A stretch of 64,000 nucleotides of DNA from Lepas anatifera (Eukaryota > Arthropoda > Thecostraca > Lepadidae): the NCBI GenBank assembly GCA_034440635.1, contig JAOTON010002129.1:503501-567500 (forward strand). The letters are read 5' to 3'. Below the pieces are notes generated by a model that was given only the letters and a program-made list of their open reading frames with translations, did no database searches and was not told the origin of the DNA. This document shows, one piece after another, positions 11,424 through 19,994 of the stretch. Each line of letters begins with the position of its first letter. Position 1 is the first letter of the stretch. Position numbers and translations under genes: made by a program.

Positions 11424-13170
11424 GGATGTTCCCTGTCGGAAGCTGCTTTCAGATAATACCTTACTGTCAGGTAATGTCGTCTATCCTGTAACGAAGGGAG
11501 GTTAGCCTCGACCAGCATTGCTTTGACGGGAGTTGTACGTAGGGCACCTAGAGCTATCCGGATGCTGGCATTCTGTACAGACTCCAGTGATTCCACAATT
11601 TTGTTGTTTGCTCCATCAAATATTTGGCAGCCATATTCCAGAATTGGTCTTATCAGTGATGAATATATCCGCAAAAGTGTCTTTCTATCCTCACCGAAGC
11701 TTGGGGCTGAGATGCAATTCAGAACAGAGATTCTCTTCTCTGCTCTGGCTTTTATGTGCAGGATGTGACTTTTCATTGCTAGTTTTTCGTCAAGAATCAT
11801 TCCAAGGAAGCGTGTCTCAGTCACAAATTCAACGATGGCATTTCCTAGTTTGATACAGTTATATGGTCCATAGTTTTTGTGTCGGAGTTTCCTTTTAAAT
11901 ATTATTACCTGTGATTTTTCCGCTGAAAAGGAGAACCCGTTGTTATTAGCCCAATTCGACACCCGAGAAACCGCATACTGTAATGTTAGGATTGCGTTAT
12001 GAACGTTTTCATGCGAGACCCATAATGAACAATCGTCAGCGTACAGTGCACTTGATACATGTTCAGGTAGGTTATCGAAAACATCATTAATCATTAGTAG
12101 GAATAGCAGGGGCGAAATCACTCCGCCCTGGACTACACCGTTATTCTGGGGAAAAATATCCGAGAGTACCTGAGTCTTAATTTGGAAAGTTCGGTCACTT
12201 AGATATCCCTGGACGAAGTTCATAAAGTGACCTCTAAAACCCAAGTTGTAGAGTTTGTTCATTAGGATTCGTTTGTTTACCATATTATAAGCCGATTTGA
12301 TGTCTAGAAAGATTGCCACAGTACATTTCCCCTCAAAGAAGCTTTTTCTAACATCTGATTCTAGTCGAATAAGGTGGTCAGTGGTACTTTTGTTTTTCCT
12401 AAAACCACATTGTACTTTATTCAACATTTTGTTTTTCTCCACAAACCACATGATCCTTTTAGTAATCATACGCTCAAAAGTTTTTCCTAAACATGAGGTT
12501 AGTTGGATGGGTCTGTAGGATTTTAATGATGTTGCTGATTTTCCTGGTTTGCATATGGGTACAATGAAGGAGTGGCGCCACTCCGGAGGATAATAATCGT
12601 TCTGCCAAATCATGTTGTAAAAATCCAATAGTTGTCGCAGAAAAGCTGGGGGTAAATGTTTCAAAAAGTCATAATGTATACCGTCTGGTCCGACCGAGGT
12701 TGACCCAGATGCAGCCAGAGCTTTCTTCAGCTCTGTGAGGGTAAACACGGTGTTATATACTTCATGGTTGTATGAAGAATGATCGTTTGTTTCTAGATGT
12801 CGAAGTTTTTGTCTGAGTGGATCACTGTAGTTGTTAGACGAAGAAATGCCAGAAAAGAATTCGCCAAGTGAGTTCCCAACCTCGTGAGGGTCAGAAATTA
12901 CCGTACCATTCTCCTGTAGTACAATCGGTGCAGGTGGTGTGTATCTTTTACCTGAAAAACACTTAATTAAGCTCCACAGTCTGGTTAGTGGGGTCCTGAC
13001 AGTAAATGTCGCCAGTAAAGTTTCCCAGCTTTTTTTCTTTGCCTTGGGGTATAGTGCGCCTAGCCATGGCCTTCAAACGTTAATACTCAAATAGTAGTGC
13101 TGAGTTTGTTCTATTTCGTCTAAATCTGTTAAGGGCTCGTTTTCTTCTTGCCACTGCCCTTCGGCATTCC
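11366..13170 (-). pseudogene. LINE-1 ORF2 reverse transcriptase
   Basis: The 460-codon open stretch 11366-12748 holds a near-complete reverse transcriptase: SVGPDGIHYDFLKH, YRPIQLTSCLGKTFERMI, CGFRKNKSTTDH, FLDIKSAYNMV, NNGVVQGGVISPLLFLLMIN, the catalytic LYADDCSLWV and the thumb GYLSDRTF/FLGMILDEKL. Upstream (12749-13170) the linker between endonuclease and RT is still recognisable but carries an in-frame TAA near 13083 and a frame change, then stops at the LINE-2 insertion. The frame ends at 11366 by a shift into the RNase H portion. Similarity to LINE-2 is clearly lower than between LINE-2 and an intact reading frame, so these are sister families. Confidence 0.9.
13160..13170. repeat. LINE-2 target-site duplication, left copy
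   Basis: TTCGGCATTCC, repeated at 19995-20005 after the LINE-2 tail. Removing 13171-20005 restores LINE-1's reading across CCTTGGTGGACTTCGGAATG on the minus strand, which proves nested insertion. Confidence 0.93.
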
Positions 13171-13521
13171 TTCAACAGTCGCGTACCTGGTCTCGGCGGG
13201 GACGGGTCGTGGAGCTCCTTCGATTGTTCCGATTGTCGGTCCGTTGGTGGCGAGTTGATCCAGCGAGTTCAGCAGTGAGGATGGGTTGAGTCTGCTCCGG
13301 TTTTTCGGTTTCCAATCTCGTGGTCGTCATTTGTAGGGTTCTGTCCTCTGGTCCAAATTGGTGCGAGCGTCGTTCTTTTCCCTGAGTGGGTGTGGCCCTT
13401 TGTTGTTTTGGTGGTGGCGCCGCCATCTTTGATTTAGGTTTTCAGGTTCTTTGTTTCTTTTCAGGTGGGGATTGATCAACAATTTTCAGGTTTACTGTGT
13501 GCTTTTCAGGTTAGGTTTGGG

Positions 13522-14877
13522 ATGGCAACCAGGGCCAAAAAGAGGCCTCTGGTTGTCGACTATGGAGCAGGTGGGAGCGATGATGATGATGGTTCAGATG
13601 AGGGGGCGTATGTGGTGTTAGAACTGGCGTCTGGCCAGCCTTTAAAGAATCGGGGCTGGCCACGTCTTCAGGCCTGCATTCGGAACATCATCGGAGAAGG
13701 TAAAGTGGATAAGGTATACTTCGTGGCTGGTAAGTTGATGGTGAAAACAAAAAACGCAAAACAAACCAAACGATTCTTGGCTGCCAAATACTTTGATGGG
13801 GAAGTGGTGAAGTGTGCTTTGGATGAGAGGAGGAACGCTTCAAGGGGGACCATTTATGCGGAGGATCTGAGAGAGGCTGGTACAGAGAATGTTGTAGAGT
13901 GGTTAAAGGAGTTTGGAGTGGTAGAGGCGCGACAAGTAAAGAGGAAAGTAGGGGACAGAGAGGTAGGCTCGCCGTGTTTCGTGTTGACATTCAACAAGCC
14001 GAGGGTCCCAGATGAAATTCGCTTGGACTATGTTGTGTACAAGGTTCGCGCATGCATACCTAGACCTATACTGTGTGAGAAATGCGGGAGATACGGACAT
14101 CTCTGGCAGAGGTGTACCCGAGCGGAAGTGTGCCTTAAGTGTAGCCAGCCTACACATGAGGGTACATGCACTCTCAAGTGTGGTAACTGTGGATCGAAGG
14201 ACCACACGTTCATGTGTACCCAGGAGTGCCCAGCATATAAACAGGAGCAGGAGATTGTAAAAGTAAAGTATGAACGCGATGTATCCTTCGGACAGGCTAG
14301 GAGAATGTGTGAGGAGAGGACAGCTCCTCTCCATCGCACATTCTCTGAAGCCGTTAGCAATGGGGTGACTCCCTCTGGCCATCGACCTGCAGTCCAAGCC
14401 GATTCAGGTCTGGACTACAGATTGAGGGCATTAGAGGAGAAGGTTGAACGGGTGATCGGATCGTTGGAGCGGAAGCTGGAAAGGGTGCTGAACATGATGG
14501 AGAAGGTGCTGGAGAAGGGATGTGATGTGAAGGTGGATAGTGGAGTATGTATTGGAAAAGAGCAGGGTGGTGACATGACCAGGAATATAACACAGAGCAG
14601 TAACAACACAGACAAATCTAGGAAGTCAGATGATGAGGGTTTTGTTGTTGTGGGCAGGGGTCGGAGGAAGGGTAAAAACACAGATAATTCTTCATTGCAA
14701 GGTGATGCTACTTCGGAGGCACAAGCAGGTGGCAGGACTGAATCCCAGTCGGTGGGGAATCAGAATTCTGTAGCAACATCAAAGCATAGGGAAGTCCGCC
14801 ACCGAAGTCTCACCCCAGTTAGTCAGACTGTTCGGATAATTAGGATGGGGTTTGAGGATATCACAGACAATCAATGA
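13522..14877 (+). CDS. LINE-2 ORF1: Gag-like nucleic-acid-binding protein
   Basis: A 451-residue protein from the first ATG (13522); the open frame extends a little further 5' without an ATG. ORF1 proteins coat the LINE RNA in a particle. Around residues 183-235 there are three zinc knuckles: CEKCGRYGHLWQRC (C-x2-C-x4-H-x4-C), CLKCSQPTHEGTC and CGNCGSKDHTFMC. The N-terminus is basic (ATRAKKRPLV) followed by an acidic Asp/Gly run. Residues about 304-333 (LEEKVERVIGSLERKLERVL) look like a coiled coil, which would fit multimer formation. The C-terminal 100 residues are polar and low in complexity. The stop overlaps the next ATG as ATGA (14874-14877). LINE-1 ORF1 has the same layout. Intact. Confidence 0.9.
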   Translation: MATRAKKRPLVVDYGAGGSDDDDGSDEGAYVVLELASGQPLKNRGWPRLQACIRNIIGEGKVDKVYFVAGKLMVKTKNAKQTKRFLAAKYFDGEVVKCALDERRNASRGTIYAEDLREAGTENVVEWLKEFGVVEARQVKRKVGDREVGSPCFVLTFNKPRVPDEIRLDYVVYKVRACIPRPILCEKCGRYGHLWQRCTRAEVCLKCSQPTHEGTCTLKCGNCGSKDHTFMCTQECPAYKQEQEIVKVKYERDVSFGQARRMCEERTAPLHRTFSEAVSNGVTPSGHRPAVQADSGLDYRLRALEEKVERVIGSLERKLERVLNMMEKVLEKGCDVKVDSGVCIGKEQGGDMTRNITQSSNNTDKSRKSDDEGFVVVGRGRRKGKNTDNSSLQGDATSEAQAGGRTESQSVGNQNSVATSKHREVRHRSLTPVSQTVRIIRMGFEDITDNQ

Positions 14878-15644
14878 AGCACACATTCATATCTATGGCA
14901 CTGTGGTGGCTCTTGAACTATATGTACTCGTTTCAAACAATGCTCTTCTCTTTGCGACTTGTACTGAGTGTATGTTTCTGTGCACATATCAGCCGGCGGA
15001 TGGCTCTCTTTGTGATGATCATGAGAAGGATTAGCTTCAGAGTAGTATTAAACTTTTTTCCTTACAACTATTGTTCTACTTGCGTGGCGAGTACCGGAAT
15101 AAGTTCATCTGTGATTATGACTGTAGTGCTTACTATGTTTTGTTATATAATGTTCTGGGGACTAGCCCTGATAAAAGTAGTACACTTTCTACAAGCGTAT
15201 GTAGTCATTTTGGCCGCCACAGTGCACTTATTAGAGTATGTTTTTAAAGCACAATTCTGTAGATTTAGAAGTAGTAACTCAAATAAAACATTAATTACTA
15301 ACCATGTCTGTATCAGTGCCTGTCTGCCAGGTGTGGTTTGGTATTTGGATAAATGTGGACTTTCTCAAATAGTATATATCAGGCTGTCTGAAGAACAAAA
15401 TGGGTGCAGTCTTTCGATCTGGTGGAATTATAAATGTTGGTGCTCAAAATTAACCCTAAACTCAGCTTTTCAGATCTTTCAGGATTTCTGTTCCCTGACA
15501 GGCAGGGGACACAGTAGTGGCCACACTCATGCCCTGCACCCCCAGACCTATGGGGTCGGGGGGGTGTGGGAATCACAGAGTTGGGGAGGAGCTGCATGGG
15601 TGGCTCATGCCAGCCACCATGCAGCAGAGGCATGGCTCACCTGA
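14874..15644 (+). CDS. LINE-2 inter-ORF frame: candidate third protein, hydrophobic
   Basis: A 256-codon frame starting with an ATG that overlaps ORF1's stop in the four bases ATGA. I do not recognise it. The first half is strongly hydrophobic, with stretches that could span a membrane: residues about 8-35 (ALWWLLNYMY..LFSLRLVLSV), about 78-100 (SVIMTVVLTMFCYIMFWGLA) and about 103-122 (VHFLQAYVVILAATVHLLEY). The second half is Cys/Trp-containing and polar. Known elements of this group usually have two ORFs. T-rich sequence can give hydrophobic translations by chance, so coding status is inferred from length, ATG and coupling, not from homology. Confidence 0.45.
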   Translation: MKHTFISMALWWLLNYMYSFQTMLFSLRLVLSVCFCAHISRRMALFVMIMRRISFRVVLNFFPYNYCSTCVASTGISSSVIMTVVLTMFCYIMFWGLALIKVVHFLQAYVVILAATVHLLEYVFKAQFCRFRSSNSNKTLITNHVCISACLPGVVWYLDKCGLSQIVYIRLSEEQNGCSLSIWWNYKCWCSKLTLNSAFQIFQDFCSLTGRGHSSGHTHALHPQTYGVGGVWESQSWGGAAWVAHASHHAAEAWLT

Positions 15645-15774
15645 TGGCAAACAGTATGATTTGAGTATAGCTGCTGTTGGTGTCACTCAACTTAACGACC
15701 TTATTCACCAGATGCCCAATCACCAGGTTTTTCAGGAAGCTATTACAGGCCAACTCTACCTGTCATCAAAATGA
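15517..15774 (+). CDS. LINE-2 short frame coupled to ORF2 start
   Basis: An open frame (first ATG at 15529, about 82 residues) in a different phase, overlapping the end of the preceding hydrophobic frame by over 100 bases. Its stop TGA overlaps ORF2's ATG as ATGA (15771-15774). It may be the C-terminal part of the third protein displaced by a one-base shift, or a reinitiation leader for ORF2, or chance. The peptide (LSIAAVGVTQLNDLIHQMPN near its end) has no recognisable domain. Confidence 0.3.
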   Translation: MATLMPCTPRPMGSGGCGNHRVGEELHGWLMPATMQQRHGSPDGKQYDLSIAAVGVTQLNDLIHQMPNHQVFQEAITGQLYLSSK

Positions 15775-17597
15775 AGAATGAAATCCTACAATGGAACTGC
15801 CGTGGGTTGATTGGGAAGTGGGCAGAAATTAAACCTATGTTCCTAATGTTGACTCCGCTGGTGATCTGTTTACAAGAAACCCATTTCATAGAAAATGACA
15901 AATATGATTTCAGCATCAGGAATTACCAACTATACAATCAGTATGCAGGTACTGGAGCTCGTCAAGGCGGTGTTTCCATTTATATTAGCAACTCTTTGCA
16001 CCACTATCATTTCCCTGTAATTTCCAATCTTCAGGCAGTGGCATGTGTTGCTAATATAAATGGGAAAAGGATTATCATATGTTCTTTATACCTTCCCCCT
16101 GGAGTACCTTTTCATGAAAGAGAATTACAGGACCTAGTTCAACAGTTCACCTTACCCTTTATAATATGTACAGATGCAAATAGTAAACATGTATTGTGGG
16201 GCTCGACAAGGAGTGATGCCCGTGGAGCAACCTGGGAAAGATTAATACATAGGAAATCATTACACATATTAAATACAGGCAGCCCGACCAGAATGGACGA
16301 ATTTTCTGGGAATATGTCTCATATTGACTTGACAATATGCTCTAGTTCCCTAGCGCCATTTTTCAGCTGGCATGTGGATGCCGACTGCTTCAACAGTGAT
16401 CACTTTCCCATCCACATTCCTTTTTCCCAAAATGTACGTACAGTTATTCGCCAACCAATAAAACAATTTAACACTAAGAAGGCCGACTGGCATAAATTCC
16501 AGGAAAAATGTAATACATTTATTACTACTGGAGATGGTATGAATTCGAACAGATGTAGATACCTCTCCGAAAAAATTATGAAAGCAGCAGAGGAAAGTAT
16601 CCCACATAAAAAGCATACCCAGAAATATAACTGTCCCTGGTGGACGCCAGAATGTAAAAGGGCAATTGCCCTGAGGAAAAGAGCATTAAATAGATTTAGA
16701 AGAAACAGAGCAAACCGGTCCCTGCTCATAGAATATAAAAAACTAAAGGCCTTAGCTCGAAAAGTTATTCGAGCCGCAAAGAAATGGAGCTGGGAAGTTC
16801 TCCTCTCAACATTTACAGTGAGAACACCATTAACAAGACTATGGAGTATTATCAAATGTTTTACAGGAAAGCGATTTCAACCGACACCACCAATTGTCCT
16901 GAAAGAAAATGATGTAATTACTGACGATCCCTTTCAGGTTGGCAACATGTTTGGTGAATATTTCTCAGAATTGTCCTCAACCCAAAACTACACGCTTGAG
17001 TTTCGGGAATATGCTGAATGTATAGAAGTTCCGGATTACTCCTCAACAAATGAAGAAGTGTACAATGAAATATTTACAATGCCTGAATTACAAAATGCCC
17101 TAAAACGTTGCGGATCGACCTCTGTTGGGCCAGACGAGGTACACTATGATTTCCTGAAACACTTACCGAACCCATCAATGATACAGCTCCTGGAATTATA
17201 TAATTACATATGGAGAATTGATTATTACCCTCCCGAGTGGCGCCACTCATACATAGTCCCAATTTGCAAAGCTGGAAAATCGCCCCATCAGGTACAATCC
17301 TATCGTCCTATTCAGCTAACATCTTGTCTTGGCAAAGTCTACGAAAGAATGATAACAAAAAGAATGATGTGGATAGCAGAAAAAGACAACTTACTTAATA
17401 AAGTACAGTGTGGTTTCCGGAAGGGTCGGTCTACAGTGGACCATATGGTATCACTGGAATCTGCAGTGAGAAAAGGATTTTTTGAGAATAAATGTACTGT
17501 AGCAGTGTTCCTAGACATTAAATCGGCGTACAACATGGTGCATAAAAAACATTACTTTCAAAACTTTATAAAATGGGCTTCAGAGGCCATTTTATGA
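15771..17597 (+). CDS. LINE-2 ORF2 part 1: AP-like endonuclease and N-terminal RT
   Basis: Starts at ATG 15771. Residues 1-230 are an APE-type endonuclease that nicks target DNA: LQWNCRGL (Asn9), CLQETHF (Glu36), SLYLPPG, TDANSKHVLWG, MSHIDLTICSS and NSDHFPI (Asp/His near 210) are all present. Then comes a basic linker (CKRAIALRKRALNRFRRNR). RT begins near residue 450 (SVGPDEVHYDFLKH) and continues through YRPIQLTSCLGKVYERMI, CGFRKGRSTVDHM and FLDIKSAYNMV, the motif with the first catalytic aspartate. The true frame leaves this one near 17545, in a run of six A; the next part starts one base out of phase. Apart from that the domain looks functional. Confidence 0.92.
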   Translation: MKNEILQWNCRGLIGKWAEIKPMFLMLTPLVICLQETHFIENDKYDFSIRNYQLYNQYAGTGARQGGVSIYISNSLHHYHFPVISNLQAVACVANINGKRIIICSLYLPPGVPFHERELQDLVQQFTLPFIICTDANSKHVLWGSTRSDARGATWERLIHRKSLHILNTGSPTRMDEFSGNMSHIDLTICSSSLAPFFSWHVDADCFNSDHFPIHIPFSQNVRTVIRQPIKQFNTKKADWHKFQEKCNTFITTGDGMNSNRCRYLSEKIMKAAEESIPHKKHTQKYNCPWWTPECKRAIALRKRALNRFRRNRANRSLLIEYKKLKALARKVIRAAKKWSWEVLLSTFTVRTPLTRLWSIIKCFTGKRFQPTPPIVLKENDVITDDPFQVGNMFGEYFSELSSTQNYTLEFREYAECIEVPDYSSTNEEVYNEIFTMPELQNALKRCGSTSVGPDEVHYDFLKHLPNPSMIQLLELYNYIWRIDYYPPEWRHSYIVPICKAGKSPHQVQSYRPIQLTSCLGKVYERMITKRMMWIAEKDNLLNKVQCGFRKGRSTVDHMVSLESAVRKGFFENKCTVAVFLDIKSAYNMVHKKHYFQNFIKWASEAIL

Positions 17598-17935
17598 GTT
17601 TTGTAGAGGGTTATTTGACAGGAAGAACGTTTCAGATTAAAAATCATGTCCTCTCAAATTTCTTTCCACAGGAGAATGGAGTAGTTCAAGGTGGAGTGAT
17701 ATCGCCTTTCCTTTTCTTATGCATGATTAATGACATTTTTCAGGACCTCCCAGCTGAAGTCTCCAAGGCAATGTATGCGGATGACTGCTCGTTATGGGTC
17801 TCCAACGAGAACATCAACCAGGCCCTTAACATCATACAAAACGCCCTGAACCAAATTATGGTCTGGTCGCGTAAGAATGGTTTCTCATTTTCAGCAGAAA
17901 AATCTCATGTTATAATATTTAAAAAGGAATATTAG
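17573..17935 (+). CDS. LINE-2 ORF2 part 2: RT palm
   Basis: Continuation of ORF2 after a one-base frameshift. It contains GFRGHFMSFVEGYLTGRTFQ, NGVVQGGVISPFLFLCMIN and the catalytic MYADDCSLWVS, with FSFSAEKSHVIIF at the end. It runs into TAG at 17933-17935 because of a second one-base change next to AAAAAGG; the adjoining frame continues smoothly with FFGPLQQIKMGDDVVKF. It is not an independent gene. Confidence 0.9.
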   Translation: MGFRGHFMSFVEGYLTGRTFQIKNHVLSNFFPQENGVVQGGVISPFLFLCMINDIFQDLPAEVSKAMYADDCSLWVSNENINQALNIIQNALNQIMVWSRKNGFSFSAEKSHVIIFKKEY

Positions 17936-17969
17936 GCATCCGTTTTTTGGTCCTTTACAGCAAATTAAG

Positions 17970-19511
17970 ATGGGAGACGATGTAGTAAAATTTGTGCCTG
18001 AAGTGCGCTTTCTGGGCGTGACTTTGGATGAGAAGTTAACAATGCAAAGCCACATCAGAGGCATCAGGGCTAAAGCAGAGAAAAGAATATCTATATTAAA
18101 ATGTATCTCGACACCTAGCTTCGGAGCGGATCGTAGGACCTTGCTCCGTATCTACATGGCACTGATTAGGCCTATATTAGAGTATGGCTGCCAAATTTTT
18201 GATGGAACAACCAATACGATTACTGACTCGCTAGAGTGTGTACAGAATACTTGCCTACGTATAGCTCTGGGAGCCCTCAGAACAACAAATGTAAAAGCTT
18301 TATTAGTGGAAGCTAATGTTCCTTCATTACAGATCCGACGAAAGTACTTATCTCTCAGATATTGTTTAAAAGTAATCTCGGATCCTGAACATCCATGTTA
18401 TGATGATGTAACCACCCTTGGATCCCTTTTACATCTCGGTGAGAACCGCATACGTCGAATATGTGGTATCCCGATCTCGTGCCGGCTTAAAGAAATAACA
18501 GAAAGCATTGAATTCGTATGTCCAAAAAATTTTCAGAGGACGAGAAATGAGAGTGCTCCATGGAAACTGACTCCCATTGAAGCAGAAAAACTAATGAACT
18601 GTAAGAAACAAAACATGAATCCCGTTGAGGTACACGAAAAATTCATTGACCTTATGTTTAGATTTGTAGATTACACTTTCATGTTTACAGATGGATCAAA
18701 GAGAGACGGAAAAACAGCCTGCTCCTTCTGTTTTCCGTCTGGGTCGATCGAAGAAAGGCTTTCTAATGAAATTTCTATATGTACTGCTGAGCTGTTTGCT
18801 ATTTGGCGGTGTTTCCAATTCATCAAATCGAGAAACATCAGGAAAACTATAATATGTGTAGACTCCCTTTCAGCAATACAGAAGGCAATCAACGTGGACG
18901 ACCAATCGGAGATAGCAGGTAACATCCGAGAGTTATATCACGAGCTCATACAGGAGGACTTCAACATCAAGCTGGTGTGGATCCCCAGTCATCAGGGCAT
19001 ACCAGGTAATGACCGCGCGGATCTCATGGCGAAAAAAGCCCTTGATTACGATGACTTAACAGAGGTGAAAGTGCATTTCTCTGAATGTTTTGGTGCTGTC
19101 AAAAACTGCATATCTCGATTTGTATGTAAACAGTGGCAACAAATGACTGCACCAACCCATCTCAAACAGATCAAACCTCAAACAGGTGACTGGAAATCTT
19201 CATATAGAGAAAGCAGACGTGAAGAAATCGTTTTGGCCCGTTTGAGACTGGGGCATACTAGATTGACTCATAGCTATATCATGAACCGAGAGCTTCCACC
19301 GATCTGTGACAGATGTAATGTTCCTTTAACTGTTACACATATTCTGACAACGTGCCATAAATTTCAGGCGCAGAGGGTGGGCCTCCAGACAGTGTGTAGG
19401 AGACTAAACTTACCACTGACGTTGGGCACTTTGCTTGGAGAAACCGAACATGATATATTTAGTGATGTTGTTATATTCCTTAAGGAAATAGATCTATTCA
19501 GGGAAATATAG
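17970..19511 (+). CDS. LINE-2 ORF2 part 3: RT thumb, RNase H, CCHC knuckle
   Basis: Third section of ORF2, ending at the natural stop 19509-19511. The thumb has FLGVTLDEKL and LIRPILEYGCQIFDG. RNase H follows with all acidic residues: FTDGSK (about residue 238 of this part), TAELFAI (about 272), CVDSLSAI (about 296) and PSHQGIPGNDRAD (about 338). The end carries LARLRLGHTRLTH and CDRCNVPLTVTHILTTC (C-x2-C-x7-H-x4-C). With the two shifts ignored, ORF2 would be about 1,245 residues, normal for this group. Confidence 0.92.
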   Translation: MGDDVVKFVPEVRFLGVTLDEKLTMQSHIRGIRAKAEKRISILKCISTPSFGADRRTLLRIYMALIRPILEYGCQIFDGTTNTITDSLECVQNTCLRIALGALRTTNVKALLVEANVPSLQIRRKYLSLRYCLKVISDPEHPCYDDVTTLGSLLHLGENRIRRICGIPISCRLKEITESIEFVCPKNFQRTRNESAPWKLTPIEAEKLMNCKKQNMNPVEVHEKFIDLMFRFVDYTFMFTDGSKRDGKTACSFCFPSGSIEERLSNEISICTAELFAIWRCFQFIKSRNIRKTIICVDSLSAIQKAINVDDQSEIAGNIRELYHELIQEDFNIKLVWIPSHQGIPGNDRADLMAKKALDYDDLTEVKVHFSECFGAVKNCISRFVCKQWQQMTAPTHLKQIKPQTGDWKSSYRESRREEIVLARLRLGHTRLTHSYIMNRELPPICDRCNVPLTVTHILTTCHKFQAQRVGLQTVCRRLNLPLTLGTLLGETEHDIFSDVVIFLKEIDLFREI

Positions 19512-19994
19512 TAGCTAGTGGCTGGTTTTCAACGTACGTTAGGTATATCAACAGCACTTCAGAATTAGGTAATGTTCCTACAGAGTCAAGCACTGCGTTC
19601 GGAGGTGCGACGTCGTCTTCTGGTTTCGGCATCGTGTCTGCTCCTAATCAGATCATTTCCAGCGGACTGGCGGTTAATGCAACACTGCACCATACGGTAT
19701 GTAAGTTTTGGGACACATGGTATAAAAGTTGGGAAACAGTAATAATTTTGGTGTGCTGCCCTCAGCTTGGTTAGTATAATCGAGTGATCGCAATGTTTGA
19801 GTGGCTAGGAGTCTTGAACGGAATTTAATAGCGGATCAATAGGTTGTGTCTTGTTATCGCAGCCGGCTTTGGTTCCAGTGCCTCACTGGAGTCCAAGCCG
19901 GTTCTCTCACGGCGCAAGAGGCTTTTCCCCCTTCCAACAGGCAAAAGACGCATGAGTCCTGGAGGCTGAGCGTCTTAGAACACCATCATCATCA
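19512..19994 (+). other. LINE-2 3' untranslated region and (CAT)n tail
   Basis: About 480 bases with no gene. It contains an imperfect inverted repeat, CCGGCTTTGGTTCCAGTG / CACTGGAGTCCAAGCCGG (19863-19901), a stem of about 18 pairs with a short loop that could be the structure recognised by the reverse transcriptase. LINE-1's 3' end has a comparable CCGGTTCCGGTTCCAGTG / CACTGGAACCAAGAACCGG arrangement near 10059-10100. It ends in CATCATCAT, then the target duplication. Confidence 0.75.

Larger units (their letters stand above)
9967..13170 (-). mobile_element. LINE-1, 3' half (RT, RNase H, 3' tail)
   Basis: Downstream part of a minus-strand, RNase H-bearing LINE of the I/jockey-like group. 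Its 3' end abuts block C at 9966 with a CTACAACAACAACAA tail (plus strand TTGTTGTTGTTGTAG). The element continues at 19995, because LINE-2 inserted at 13170 with an 11-bp duplication. Together the halves make about 6.96 kb, close to full length. The undisrupted target is visible in copy 2 at about 43150-43170 (GACATGTG then GAAGTTGTTG). No target duplication is seen. The element is old, with several frameshifts and stops. Confidence 0.9.
13171..19994 (+). mobile_element. LINE-2, full-length RNase H-bearing non-LTR retrotransposon
   Basis: A 6.82-kb element inserted in LINE-1 in the opposite direction, bounded by an 11-bp target duplication and ending in a (CAT)n tail (CACCATCATCATCA). Order: 5' leader of about 350 bp rich in TTTTCAGG(T) motifs; ORF1 with three CCHC knuckles; one or two extra open frames; ORF2 with endonuclease, RT, RNase H and a CCHC knuckle; a 480-bp 3' leader. 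This order with RNase H is typical of the I/jockey-related group. Only two one-base frameshifts interrupt ORF2, both next to A-runs, so the copy is young or the breaks are assembly errors. Confidence 0.93.

Noticed and set aside
13172..13426. 84-codon minus-strand frame at the LINE-2 5' end
   Set aside because: Antisense to LINE-2's leader; polar low-complexity peptide with no homology visible.
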